Below, piece after piece: positions 12,401 to 24,400 of a stretch of 64,000 nt of DNA. Position 1 is the first letter of the stretch, and every line of letters begins with the position of its first letter. The notes beneath the pieces were generated by a model. The model saw nothing but the letters and a program-made list of their open reading frames with translations, ran no database searches and had not been told where the DNA came from. The stretch is taken from NCBI GenBank assembly GCA_963969395.1, contig OZ017795.1, positions 14,570,001-14,634,000 on the forward strand, in the 5' to 3' direction. A program made the position numbers and the translations under genes. Origin of the DNA: Pseudoscleropodium purum. Lineage: Eukaryota; Streptophyta; Bryopsida; Hypnales; Brachytheciaceae.

Positions 12401-15400
12401 GCCACTTTTGGGCCATTTGAGCACTTCGGGTCATAAAAACGTAGAAGCAAAAATGCATAGCAAGAAAAAAATCGTACCCTATACTTCTGAAATTCTTAGA
12501 TCATAATATAATGCTAACTGGGAATGGGGAATCTAACCTTGAGGAAAACACAATGAAGAATGACCAAGTCTAATCTGAAAGACGGCGTTACCTCATTTGG
12601 TGCGTCAACAATGGAGGCTATTTTGGCTAATGACTGCGCAGCCAATGCCATCCAACACCGCAGATCCAGATGCCGCTCATCATCAGTAGGGTGTGATGCT
12701 CTTGGATAATCGTCTAAACCTGACATTAAAGTCTGCCACACAAAACAACAACAAGATTCTCAAATAAACGGCTACCTTATATTTCCGCTGTATCTAACTC
12801 AATGGAGTCATGACTCACAATCAGGGTATACAATATCTCTTCAATACCAACATGGATTCACCAATTAACTGAACTAGCTTAGCTAAAGAAGATGTGAAAA
12901 TACACTTCACTCACAGTGGGATTTAATTCCCGCTTAGTTTCTGCGTTTCGTCCATGCCAGTAGTAACTGCTTGGCACCTTCCCTGCTCAGCCTCCACTTT
13001 ATGCACTATTAGTATCCTATCATAATATCAACCATTGAGTGCATACCAGATTAACTAGTAAACCATAGGAGAAACTCACAAGCACTCATAGAAGCTACCA
13101 GACAGGACGATGTAAAAGTTATAAGAAATCAGGATACGCATGTGCAAGCAGCCAAGGAAATTCAAATTCTTCATTAGCTCGCATACAAAGCCTACCCTCG
13201 ACATCATAAAAGTTTGAATTGAAGTTGTATAACAGAGACAAACCAGTTTGAGAGGTGTTGAACCACTGAAACCAAGCTTCCAGTCTAGGATACAATCTCT
13301 CAAAGAATACTTTATCCTCTTCGTTTGGAACTCCTAAAGCGATCTCTTCTTCGTACGCTGTTGCAAGTTCTGCACATATCAAGATCAAGAACGTCATTAC
13401 CCCTGCAAGTAGATGTCTTCAAGCAAGCTTAAAATAGAGAAATAAAAGTCTATATGTAATTCATTTCGCCCTACAAGAAACGAGAAAGCATTTGACTGGG
13501 TCTCAACAACAGAAATCACTCAGATATTACAACACATAATTCACAAATTTAAAAATGAAAATCAGGAAGTGTCTTTATTACTATGCAAAGCCATGAAAAG
13601 CGCAGGAGGGTTTGCATTACTGGTGTGCTGCTTCACAAATTGGTCGGGAACTTTGCTGCATCACAATCCAAGATGGTTACTTAAATCTCATTCAATTAAC
13701 TCAATATGACTTATATGAAAATACGATCTCTTCCACTAGTAGAGAGCCCACCTTCCAGAGTTATTCTAGAAAACCTAGCTAGTTTACAATTGTCAGGGAT
13801 TACATTAGAATCTCCCTTAAATGGTCTTACAATTGACAGGATTTAACAGTGCTAGGATTTCTAGAATAACTCTGAGGAGTGGGTTCTCGACTATGAATTC
13901 ATAACAATCAGAACATCAAAACCCATGACACAGACATAGGCTGTACATGAAAGGTTTGACAATGCTCTTTCTATAAACTGGAGCAACTCTCTCAAAGCAA
14001 CTGCAGACTACCCAACCGTGGCTGTGCAAAATTTTGGTCGTGATTTGCTACATTCCCATTGAATGAATACCTGCGAGCTTCCTCTCCAAGAATTTGTTCA
14101 CGAGGAATCCAACCATCGATGTTGAGGAGATCAAACCAGTGAGCTATAATCTCTTGGCTCATCTTCCGGTCCCATTGACTGCACAATTTAGATGTCACAA
14201 GCTGTACATTCCATTAAGATTTCCACAATTAAGAAATACTGTAAATTTCCGAATTTCTTTATAAGGCAAAAATATGAATCCTTAACGCATAAAATTAACT
14301 CTTATTCAAAGACCGAGGCGCATATTTCATGTTTATCTCACCTGACCACGAGTTGATGAAAGCCCTCGTCCCATAGAAAACCGCGTGGGAAGAAAGAGCG
14401 GCTAGGGACAGCGGTATACAGTGCCGCAGGCCAATATTCCCAAACGTCTTCAGCTTCTGCTTCTAAATTCTACAACATCGACCAAATCGCCTTCACTCAC
14501 AGTATTATACATTCAATAATGTCATCGTCAAAGAGCATTACTGATCACCTGTTTCTATTAACAGTTGTTGACAAGCATCAAAACAACAATATGAAAGCAT
14601 GAGTGAACAAGACACTCAGCTGATCCTGGCACTGGGAATCGTTAGATGAACAAAAAAGAACTGAATACTCACTTGATACTCTGGTGGAATTGCTATCAGA
14701 GACTGTCCATAAAAGTATCCTATGCTGCCCAAAAGATTACTGAGTGCAACCCGACCCACTTCCACCTCCCTTTCACTCTCCACCTGTTCCATCACCATAT
14801 CCATATCACAGTTCAAATTGTTGGAAGACACTGAGATTTCTTCTACATAAACACCCACCCAAAACGGAGGATGTGAACCACTAATAGGTATATCTGATCG
14901 GAACGAGTATTTGGAAAGAAAAAGGGTTACCAGAATGATATTTGTTTTAAGTGTATTATAGAACATTGTGTAAAAAGAAGAGATGAACGCCTACTGAAAA
15001 AACTTCGGAAACCGTTACAAACAACTCATCTGGAAGAACATAATGTTTTTATGTAACTTTTTTGGACCCAATTTTCACAAGCGATGACTAGTTACATCCT
15101 ACTTCCCAATTCAATACCAGCCACAAGATAAACCAAACTAGACGTACCTTGTCTTGCAGTTTAAAGGTTGATTGAAAACGTCTTTCAAACATCTCTTCAC
15201 GTTCCTTTATTTGCCTGGTGAGCTCAGCACCTGATGCAAAGACAAACATTGGCATGAGATATGCAAAATATACCAAATTACAACTGCAGAATGGGTTCAG
15301 GGTTAGGGTGCACCTCACCTAAAGATTACCCTACTTTCTTACTAAAATATTTCTATGAAACGAAGTCGCATATGTGCATGAAGGCTGCGATTATGCAAAA

Positions 15401-18400
15401 GTTACCATCATCGAAAGGCAGTTGACTAGAAATGAAGTCCTGACCAATGCTTAATTTCTAGGTGAGGGTTGAATAACATACCTGAAAGCTTCTTAACACG
15501 TTCACGAGCTTCGACATTATGTTTCTGTGTACCAGATACAAACACAACGTCGAACAAGAGAGGTGCCACACCAGTAATCTGAGCACAAAGCAGATCTCAA
15601 GTCCAGAAAAAGATCAGTTAATGAGCAAACTTATCCGCTCCATAATTGGAGCTTTGACCAAATGATGATTCGTGCAATGTAGTGAGAAAATCAACTTGCT
15701 GATAATCAATGTCACACACAAATAGGATATGCATCCTCACTGGCAACAGGAAATGCCAGGTGAAAATTGAAAGAACCTGTACCTGGATAACACCAATGTT
15801 TGAAGACTCCTCGACTGAATTTGGAAGTTCAATACGCCCATGTGACTGTGCCTAAAATCTCAACATCAAGAAAGAATTCAGAGATACTGCAAGTATCATT
15901 CCCAATCCAAGGAAAGAAACCTGTGCAAGAAACATAAGTTCACTTAATGACGCTTCTAATGCACACAGAACCAACCAAACTTCCCACAAATGACATTTCC
16001 GAGTGAATACCTGCATTGTAAGTACTTGCCAAACCAACTGAGTCAAATTGTGTGTGTGTTGGCGACGAAGTCCCACAAAACTGACAGAAGTTTTTTCCTT
16101 GAACCACAGAAGTCGGGTTAAGTTAGAAGAACTCGGCCAAATCAAATGTTATTCTTCTAGAATAGTCTAGTACGCAAGGCATGCTTGCATTTTCAAAATA
16201 CTGATAACAGCCTAGTTCAGAAATAGTCTCAAGAATTCATGATTCTGATTTAATATATTGAAGTACCGATGACAAATAGTAGAAAACCGAAACCCGGAGG
16301 TATTCTATTTGCGTTACAATTGGCAAGGTTATTAAGTTTCAGACAGACTTAAATGGCCTTACAATTGGCAAGGTTTAATACCATTAGATTTTCTAGGATA
16401 CCCGTGTGGTGGGGTGGGGCGTGTCCTACTATATATATGATAGGTTATGGTCGGAAACAGATATTTTGCTACAACTCAAGAAGCGAAGGTTGCAAAATAT
16501 ACTCAAAAGCACAATGTCAACTCCATACTCACAATCAATATATCTCAGGAAATTCTCCAACTTATACCTGGCCTTTGACATGAAGCTCCCAACCACCAAC
16601 TTCACTTGCTCTGCCTGCAGCAAACCTTGTACCTGCAGATACATCTGAAGAGATTTGCATTGCACTTCCACCCTCATCCGCGATGTAGAAAAAAAGTGAC
16701 ACTTGTCGGCTGGGAATCTTGTCCTGTTCCCTACACACAAAATATAAGAAATTACTGAGAAAATTAAATCTCAATACAAGGTTTACTGTATAAACTTTCT
16801 TTAAACCCTACAAGCACAAGCTAAAATATAGAGAAGTTCCCTTTGGAAGCCAATAGTCAAGCCAATAACAGTACCTTTGTTCAAAATTGTAAGGTATAAT
16901 TTCTTATACCTATTGGTACATTTCGTTATCATCCTTGAAGCTTTCTAGATAATTTATTTCAACTCCAATAAATACGGAAATTGACACTTGGATCCTCTTA
17001 AGGGTTAACAACTACAAGTTGAAAATCCCTTGTAAGGTATCAACGACAACTCTACCTTTCTTGGGAACGTGCTCCAATACGAACTGCCCAATCACCTCCA
17101 TAGCCACCATTAGGATCTTGGTGTTTTAGAAACGACGTAGAAATATCAAGGTCTTGATCTGCTATTTCCTGCATTGGGAAAATTCACATCAAAGCAGTAC
17201 CTCAACCATGCATTGCATATGCATCATTCAAACCCAAGTTCAAATTTTAGCAAGATTCACCTCACCAAGGAACTGGGAAGTGAAAGAATATTAATTGCAA
17301 GTACCTGACGCCCATAGGTGGCTCCATCATGACGCACCCATGCATATCTAGTGAGCTTGTCGCCTTCCTCACATGTATGCCTCAGTGAATAGAGGTTCTC
17401 ATTAACTCCCAGCCACATCAACCCCGCAAGCAATGACTTCGGTGTCCTACACTCACAATGCAAGCGAACGTTAACAAAATTAACAGTGATTTCCTCAAAC
17501 CTCCAACATTCTAAAATCAAACCTCTGATGGTCAGCTTTTGGTATCTTTGTCCCAACTCCCCTCTCGTACCCTTTGAGAAAGTTGGAGAACCTTCTAATG
17601 GAGCAATTTCGTTGCAATTTCAGCAACGAAGTTAATTGGTTATGAAAATAAATAAACTTCAAATAGAATGCAGTTTTGAAAAAATTGCATAGACAATTAG
17701 TTTTAGTAAGTATATCACTTGGAAGTGGTCAAAGACAATGAAAATGTTTATCTATTTACCTAATCAGACCACCAATTTCTATCACTATTGAGCTGAGAAT
17801 TCAAATATACCATTTTGTAGACAACAATTCTAGGCTTCCTTGAATAAAATAATTGATTTGCAAGGTCAAAACAATCAACGTACTTGTAAGATTATTTGCA
17901 ATGTTGATTTTAGGTCCTAAAATGCCACCAATTAAAATCCCAAATTTGAATGTTAGTATCATAATCATAAGAATTTTATATACCAACACCAAAATGAGCT
18001 TTCGTGAGAACAAAATGGGCTCATTACTGAAAATATTTGTTAGGGTAAGAGGACTTCTGGCACGCCACTGTACAAGATAAGAGTACATACCATCCTCTCT
18101 TTTGTTAAAATCCAAGCACAAACAAGACATTATCACCAGAACAGTGCAACAATCAAACCCGAAACTAGGGTTTAGGGTTTAGGGAATCTCACATTGTGCT
18201 TGACTACAGAGAAAAGCATGACAATCACCTCACCTTGCACGAATCCCCAAGTACAGAGTCGAACGATACGTCCCCCAGAACATACGTTCTCGATATTCTC
18301 CTTGAAACTGCATTGGAACAACCACCTCAGAACTGAACCAAAAAAAGCTCAATAGCAACCCAAACTGGAAGCGAGACAGATGTCTGTCTGTACCTGAGGT

Positions 18401-18651
18401 AAATCGCAGACAAGCTTCCCAGGAAAGGGAGTAATCGCCCTCGGTTTCACCCCCATTGAGCTCCACGGTTTCCCATACAAGATCAATCCAAGACATAACA
18501 AAACAACACCAAGTAGAACAATGAGCCCGTTTGAGCGCTGCAACAGGGGTCCTCGCCGTCGACTCTTGGCATGCTTAATTGCTCGCCCTCTTGAAGAAAA
18601 TTTCGGCAGCAAATTCTCTGGTGCTGGCGTTGCACCCTTCCGATCCCTCAT
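9460..18651 (-). CDS. GCS1: Mannosyl-oligosaccharide glucosidase (alpha-glucosidase I, GH63)
   Basis: This enzyme removes the outermost alpha-1,2-glucose from Glc3Man9GlcNAc2 on new glycoproteins, the first trimming step of N-glycosylation in the ER. I read 23 exons: 18651-18394, 18307-18234, 17446-17305, 17168-17056, 16730-16568, 16097-16011, 15851-15783, 15578-15482, 15230-15148, 14783-14673, 14469-14342, 14178-14071, 13655-13582, 13369-13240, 12969-12915, 12732-12592, 12127-12077, 11920-11864, 11618-11466, 10984-10893, 10653-10544, 9951-9888 and 9598-9460. They sum to 2499 nt, 832 aa, with all phases consistent. The N-terminus is type-II: a basic cytosolic segment (SRRRG near residue 30), then a membrane anchor at ~43-60. 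Family motifs are WGTYR (97-101), FLWDEGFHQ (~430-438, with the Asp and Glu expected at the active site), ERHLDLRCW (583-591, the family's substrate-binding motif) and YWRGPVW (743-749). It ends in a GKG...FTGW..L tail. Introns 17 and 18 use GC donors. The exon 14/15 border is the least certain. Confidence 0.95.
10140..10325. repeat. Short interspersed repeat, copy 1 (GCS1 intron 21)
   Basis: About 190 bp, starting GAAGCTAATAAT and ending near GGGGTTAAGAAGGTAG. Shared order with the copies near 12.25 and 16.85 kb: GAAGC..A at the start, a TAACAT/TATAGTAA stretch, CCT..., TAAAT(G)ATATATTT with AACTCC, a (G)GCA-TTTTTGGCC-like part, then CACTT.GGG. Divergence is high. No terminal inverted repeats are seen. 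Confidence 0.65.
11619..11863 (-). other. GC-AG intron (GCS1 intron 18)
   Basis: The exon ends ACCGAAGAG and the intron begins gcatgttg; the acceptor is ggttgcag. Phase 0 on both sides gives HTEE|VKLQ, matching the family alignment. No nearby GT donor preserves the frame. Confidence 0.85.
11921..12076 (-). other. GC-AG intron (GCS1 intron 17)
   Basis: The exon ends CTAAACAAG and the intron begins gcaagaaa; the acceptor is attatgcag. Phase 0 on both sides gives LLNK|LHYD, as expected for GH63 glucosidase I. The donor matches the usual AG|GCAAG consensus for GC introns. Confidence 0.88.
12248..12444. repeat. Short interspersed repeat, copy 2 (GCS1 intron 16)
   Basis: Same family and orientation as 10.14-10.33 kb. 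It starts GAAGCTAACATC and carries CTTGAAG-TTTCCTAAATGGTA, ATATTTCCACTTCAAGACCA and TTTTGGGCCATTTGAGCACTT before ending near AAAACGTAG. Confidence 0.65.
13737..13893. mobile_element. Fold-back MITE in GCS1 intron 12
   Basis: About 157 bp with ~42-bp imperfect terminal inverted repeats. Left: TAGTAGAGAGCCCAC..CAGAGTTATTCTAGAAAACCTAG. Right, reverse complement: TAGTCGAGAACCCAC..CAGAGTTATTCTAGAAATCCTAG. Between the arms lie two direct words TTACAATTG(T/A)CAGG. It sits inside an intron and does not disturb the splice borders. The superfamily is not determined. Confidence 0.75.
16283..16412. repeat. Relative of the 13.7 kb fold-back element in GCS1 intron 5
   Basis: It shares with the 13.74-13.89 kb element the two internal TTACAATTGGCAAGG words, the linking TTAAATGG.CTTACAATTG and a CTAG-AAA-TC-type end. 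Its own terminal arms are shorter (ACCCGGAGGTATTCTA against GGATACCCGT read inverted). It is a diverged second member of that family. Confidence 0.55.
16846..17014. repeat. Short interspersed repeat, copy 3 (GCS1 intron 4)
   Basis: Third member of the intronic family, the most diverged and slightly shorter. It starts GAAGCCAATAG, carries ATCCTTGAAGCTTTCTAGAT, ATTTCAACTCCAATAAATAC and CTCTTAAGGGTTAACAACTA. Orientation is the same as the other two copies. Confidence 0.6.
18165..18185. repeat. Interstitial telomere-type TTTAGGG repeat in GCS1 intron 2
   Basis: About two and a half units of the plant-type telomere motif (CTAGGGTTTAGGGTTTAGGG) lie just inside intron 2. The array is far too short to be a telomere. 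It is either a telo-box-like element near the gene's 5' end or a chance microsatellite. Confidence 0.7.
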
Positions 18652-21459
18652 TGTCAAAACCCTCGGAGGCTAAGCAATGGCTCACAGAGTCCGAGAAGAA
18701 TCAAAATTCAGGGGTAACGTAACGATTTCAATGCAAAGAGTGGATCCATGCCGTGGGACTGAAGCTGATCGCAAAACAAACACTACAAGGATCACTGGTT
18801 AATTGTTCCACACTGACATTGGGTTGCTGCTGCATCTATTGCCTCAATTCTCATTGCAATTTCTTTTTTAAAAAGGTCCTGCGCATCTCAGAATGGATGG
18901 AGAACGAGTGCGCAGATTAACTTATACAGCGAGGTTTCGTATTACGGAGTATTATCCAATGGGGACCCAAGACAAGATTGACACTGCACATGTGGAGAGT
19001 GGCAACCACATGTCTTTCTTGGACCTGTTCCGCAAAGAACTAAGGTGGGTGCCCCCCAAAACGGACACTTTTTTGCTACCGTGCCTAGTTAATAGGGGCA
19101 GTCACACCTCCTCCTAGTCTATGAAGTTGGAGAAGTTGGTGAGGGAAGTGAGGATAGAATGGGGAGCCGTTTTTTGTGAAGAAGGTGTGACATCCCATTT
19201 TGTTGCATCAAGCATAGAGAATAGAAACTACAGAGAATGTTTAATCCTTGGGATAATTTTGATGATTTCATCGAATGCATGATGAATATAACCATGCAAC
19301 AGTGAAACAAAGGAGCGAAAGGTTGAAAGTAGGAGAATGAAGTGCCATTTCTTCACCTAAGGAAGAGAAGAACTAGCAAACTTCGAGGTTGGAGAATAGA
19401 GGATCTATAGGCCACGGAACTCCACTCAAAATTCACCTATATCAATTCTCGGACAATTCACTTCAGCATGAAGAAGCTATATGACTATCCCTAATATGAT
19501 TAGATTAGTCAAACTTTCATATTTTCTTGTTGGCAAGGAGAAGGAAGTTTCAACGCATAAAAGAATGCAACATTTGAAAAACATGTGCAAAAGTTATGAA
19601 GGGGCAAAGTTTTTTGGGTAGATATTCTAAAATCATTTTTTCAATATAAGCACATATTAATTTTGGAGATGTATAAAAAGTGATAATGGTAGTTTGAGGT
19701 AGGGTGCAATTTTAAGTGTACCAAGGTAGTTACTATGACCTTAGAAGGATGCTGCAAATACTAGCTAGGTGTCTAATGGATGACAAGGAATCTTTCTATG
19801 TACTACAACAAATATTCATCCTTGGATGGTCAAATTTTATATGAAATGGGGAGATTTTTTATGCAATAATTTTAACTTGTAGGTGTTCATACTATACTAG
19901 TGTGTCCTATGTTGCTGCCACAAATAAAATAGAAATAAGAGTAATTTTTGAATTTTTTTGAATTCATAAAAACTTCAAAATTCAAGAACTTTCACACCAT
20001 AGGTTCAAACGCCATGAAACAAAGTTCATGCACCTTTCCTTGCCGAGGGCATTCTAACATTATTATGAACATGATTAGGAGATTGATGGTCCAAGAGATC
20101 TCCACGTAACAGACAAACAAAACAAACAATCTATTTTAATCTATACTTTAATTTATACTTTAATCTATACCTTAAGATAGGTTATTTGTTTGTTTGTTTG
20201 TTTTGTTACATTGAGATCTTGTGGACCGTGTGTCTCCTAGTCACACTCTTAGTACTATTGGAAAGCTCTCAAAGAGAAGGGGTGCACATGCTTTGTTTTG
20301 TGACGTTTTAACCTACAATGTGAAAGTTATTGATTTTCAAAGCTTTAAGAATTAAAAAATTAGAAAATTACTTTCAGTTTTATTTTGACCGTGGCAACGA
20401 CACAGGGCATACTAGTGTATTGATGATGCATACCCTTTTTCTTAACCCCCCAAAATGAAACCTGGCGTACCCTATCTGATCACATTGTACACACCTGAGG
20501 GGACTGTCAACGTACTCGTGCCCCTCCCCCTCTCTGGCTCTCTCACCTCAATTTCAGCTGAAGTCTGTTGCTTCTTGTTCTGTGATGTTGCACTCTTCAA
20601 CTTAGTTTGTGAACGAATTTGGTTTTGCACAGAAGTTCTTTCACAGTTTCTAACTTACATTTTCATTTGGTGCCTTCAATTGTGGTTGGGTTGATTCCAA
20701 CTTGTTCTCGGAGGGCTCACGGAGACTGTAGCGTTTGTTTTCAGCAAAGGTGTGGGGCTTCCTTCACGCTTCTCAGAGAGGCGCATCGGAGGACTAGGTC
20801 ACTTCGACATTTCTTTGGCGACACTTCCTGTTCTTTGCTCTGAAGGAGGTTCTTGTGTAATTTTGGAAATCTCGTGGGGCGGGAGGAACTCGACTTGTAG
20901 GAGCTGCGATGCAAATCTCAGTCTACCCCTACCTGTTCTAGGGTTTCAGGTAAGCGACCTGAAGCCATTGCTTTGTCTTCAGAAATTTTGCTTCATTTAT
21001 TGTGTTGGATTCTGGACTTTGTGGTTCTTTTTTTTGCACAGTAGGATGAATGCCTGGAGGTGACGGTCTGCTGCCTTTATAGTCTAGTGCGTCGTGAGTT
21101 CGTGGCTGCCGCAAAGGTTGGCAAAATTAGCGACTCTGTCAATGGCTTGATTTCGAGTTTATGTAGAACTAGAAGCTGATAGTTATCCCGTTGTTATCGC
21201 AAGTGATGGAGTACACCTGGAGCAAAGAGCAGTGTTATCTCATGCCACGTTCACTTCCACGTTAGGATCAAGGCGCTAGTTTGTGTGAACACGCTTCCTG
21301 TAACAGCTACGAAACTCCGATCTTGGCCGCAGCTTCGCACCAGGTGCAAACGTACCTTTAATTACTGTGAATCACAGCCGCGCTTGCTCGATGCTTTGAG
21401 GGGGTCTCTACTGCGTCCCTGCAAGCAGCTCAAGCTCTTGGCCTGGTTTTGCATGTCTC
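18652..21459. promoter_or_regulatory. Intergenic region between the divergent GCS1 and PRORP genes
   Basis: GCS1 starts leftward at 18651 and PRORP rightward at about 21460, so this 2.8 kb must hold both promoters and 5' UTRs. I see no clear TATA box for either. The last ~1 kb (20.45-21.46 kb) is less AT-rich, with short open frames and possible splice signals, and probably contains PRORP 5' UTR or promoter. The middle is AT-rich and contains a fold-back repeat near 20.07-20.26 kb. Confidence 0.5.
20066..20256. repeat. Imperfect inverted repeat (fold-back) about 190 bp
   Basis: Arms of roughly 75 bp mirror each other. The left has GGTCCAAGAGATCTC, ACGTAACAGACAAACAAAAC; the right, read inverted, has GGTCCACAAGATCTC, ATGTAACAAAACAAACAAAC. 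The centre is a short tandem of AATCTATACTTTA-type words. It is probably a MITE of undetermined type and could form a hairpin. Confidence 0.7.
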
Positions 21460-24400
21460 ATGGGACTATTGGGCCCTACGACTTGGTGTGCAGGCTTGGA
21501 CGGGATCGTTCGCCGCTTTGGAGTTCTAGCAAGCACTCGTGTATCGAGTTTGCAAGTGGGGACCGCAATCCTTGCTTTTTCAACCATTTCTCCACGAGGT
21601 TCAGTTTTCTGCGGGAGAATTAGGGCAACGAGTGGTAGTGACGACCTGAAGACTGACCTTGAGTCGGGGTTTGAATCGGAGGTGTCAGGTAGGAAGTATT
21701 TCAACAAGCGCACTCGCCGCACTTTCACCTCGAGCTGGGAATCAAAAACGTTCGGTATGCACTGAGTCCACCTCGGGATGTTTAATTTTCGGTCGAATAT
21801 AGGGTTTAGGGTTAGAATCAAACAATCGAATATAGGGTTCGATCGTGTCGTGAATTAAACAGTCGAATTAAGATGGTTTAGGGATTGGACTCAAGGCGGT
21901 GAAGTATTGAAAGAAGGTTTATCGGCCATCTTTAACACTTCGTCATTTTAGCCTCTTCAGTCACTTGACTCTTGATATCAAATGCTGAAGTCTTAAAGGC
22001 ACGGTCATTGGCTCGCTTACGAGGCTGAATCAGCTAATACGTATCGTGAAGTGTCTTTGCAAGGCGCAGTCGCCGTCGACCCTCCACGTGATCTAAAGAT
22101 GCAGAATGGGAAGAACGGGAACGGGAAGAATGCGAAGCGGCCTGCGCCCACCGACCAACAGGATGGCGACGAACGCAAGCCGAAGAAGAAACGGGATCCA
22201 GCTGAGTCGGAGCTTCGGAGGTCCATTGACATGTGTTCCAAGTTTGCCGATGTTATGGGCGCCATAGAGATTTATGACAGGGTGGTGACTGAAGGAAAGA
22301 CCTCGTTCAATCAGTACAGTTACAATGTGCTCCTGTACTTGTGCTCCTCGGGCGCCACGGGCTCCCTCAAGCGGGGCAAGAGTGGAAACAGTGAGAAGCA
22401 CAAGAGTGAGTCCCTTCCTTGCGCCACCACTACTAAAGATTTTTCAATGCATCTCTTTGTAAGGCAATTTGGTACAAAGAATCTTATTGGAAGGGTTTTA
22501 GGGTTTGGGTCCATTCAGCAGTAATGTATGCGGGGATTGAATGAGTTTCTTGCATTAGGCAATGTGCAGGGGAAGCAGACCAGTAGTGCCAAATACGAAC
22601 TCGAAGGTACCGCTCCAACTGAATCGAAGGCGGAGCAAGAGGTTGAGCTGACAAATGATCAGAAGGCAGCGTGTCTGCAGCGGGGTTTTGCGGTCTATGA
22701 AGCGATGAAACATCAAGGAGTGCCTCCAAATGAAGCCACTTTTACTGCAGTAGCACGGCTTGCAGTGGCTAAAGAAGATGGAGATCTGGCCTTTGATATG
22801 GTTAAGCAGATGGCCAAGGCGAAGCTCTCTCCTAGGTGAATCTAGCGTCAATCTAAGATCTGGCCTCAAAATAGTGACTTACACCAACTCTACACTCGTG
22901 TTTCACGTTTGATTTATTTTCTATTTTGAATGATATAAACTTTTAAAGGATTGTAGTCTATTACTTAAAGTTCATCCCTTTGACGGTCACTGTGACAGTG
23001 GATTCATGGATTTGTCTTGCTGTGTACTGCTCACCAAGACCCTAATAAGTTTGGGTCCTTTCTTTGCTTGTTAAGGCTGTCCCGGCAGTGTAACATGGTA
23101 TTGGCGTGCTTCCTAAGCGTAGCAATATTCAAACAATTTTTGATATACTTTTGCATTTTGAAATTTGTGTTGCAGGCTAAGGTCATATAGTCCAGCACTT
23201 CACACCTACTGCAAATTGAAGAACGTCGAAAAGGCGTTTGAGGTTGATGAGCACATGCAGTCAGCTGGTGTTCGGCCTGAAGAAAGCGAATTGGAAGCGC
23301 TTCTAACGTTGAGCGCTGGTGCGGGACTTGAAGACAAAGTCTATTCTATCCTGCTCCGTATACGGACGACAGTTCGGGGGTTGTCGCCCTCTACTGCCGA
23401 TGTGATTAAACTGTGGTTTGAAAGCAACACTGGTGGGAATGTTGGCAGCTCAAATTGGGATACTTTGCCTAGTCAGGAGACAGTGAAAGCAGCTTATGAC
23501 AGCCGCGGTGGTGGGTGGCATGGACTTGGCTGGCTTGGCCGTGGCTCCTGGGAAGTCAAATCCAGTGTACTCGATGCAAGTGGTATTTGTCAAGAATGCG
23601 GGGAGCAGCTTGTCACGATTGACATAGATCCTAAAGAGACTGAGCTGTTTGCGAATTCCTTGTCAGAATTAGCTTGCCAACGAGAGAGCAAAAACAACGA
23701 GTTTAAAAAGTTTCAGGTAATTCCAAAGGACTTGGTTTTGTAAGACTTTTGATTGTGAAGAGAGGTTCTCATTTAGGAGTACAGGACTGATCTGTATTTT
23801 ACAGCAGTCACTGATCACGTACGTGTGTAACTATTGCTGCAGGGATGGCTTGATCGACATGGACCGTTTGATGTTATTGTAGATGGGGCCAATGTTGGGT
23901 TGTTTAACCAGAACTTCGGTGAAGGTGGCTTCAACTTCCACCAGGTATTTGTTTTTTTTGCATGAATAGCAATTGTTTGGTATGCTGTTTTGTGATGGTG
24001 TAGCATGCGACCAAAGTCCAAGTTACTGACCCCGTCTATTCGCTCTGTTCTGCATAATTGCAGCTGAATTCCGTGGTGAAAGGGATCAAGGAAAAGGTGG
24101 GTTCAAAGAGAGAACCACTTGTTTTGTTACATCATAGACGAACCAGAGGAGGACCGGCCAATTCTCCTTTTGCCATTAAAACGCTTAGCAGATGGCAGGA
24201 TGCGCATGCACTCTACACCACACCAACTGGATCAAACGATGACTGGTATATTCAAGGAAACCTCTGCATTCTGCTGATGCGGTTATTTTTACAGTCAACG
24301 TAGCTCAAGTACCTGATACTGATAGTTGATATCTTGTGCAAATTGTAGTACCTGAAAATTGTTCTAATTTTAAAAATCATTTCCATCTATATGTATATCT

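Noticed and set aside
14785..14966. Apparent upstream extension of GCS1 exon 10 (open frame continues to 14966)
   Set aside because: An acceptor at 14783 (GAACAG|GTGGAG) restores phase with exon 9 and matches the family. The longer open stretch would break the frame.
18165..18185. Possible true telomere or chromosome-end fusion
   Set aside because: There are only about two and a half TTTAGGG units and they lie within a functional gene's intron.
18893..19117. 74-codon plus-strand open frame starting with ATG upstream of GCS1
   Set aside because: It has no recognisable domain, splice signals or neighbouring exons, and lies in the intergenic space between divergent genes.
21285..21821. Other open frames overlapping PRORP exon 1, including a 137-codon minus-strand frame
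   Set aside because: They are shadows of a GC-rich coding exon. Only the frame from ATG 21460 joins in phase to the PRORP body.
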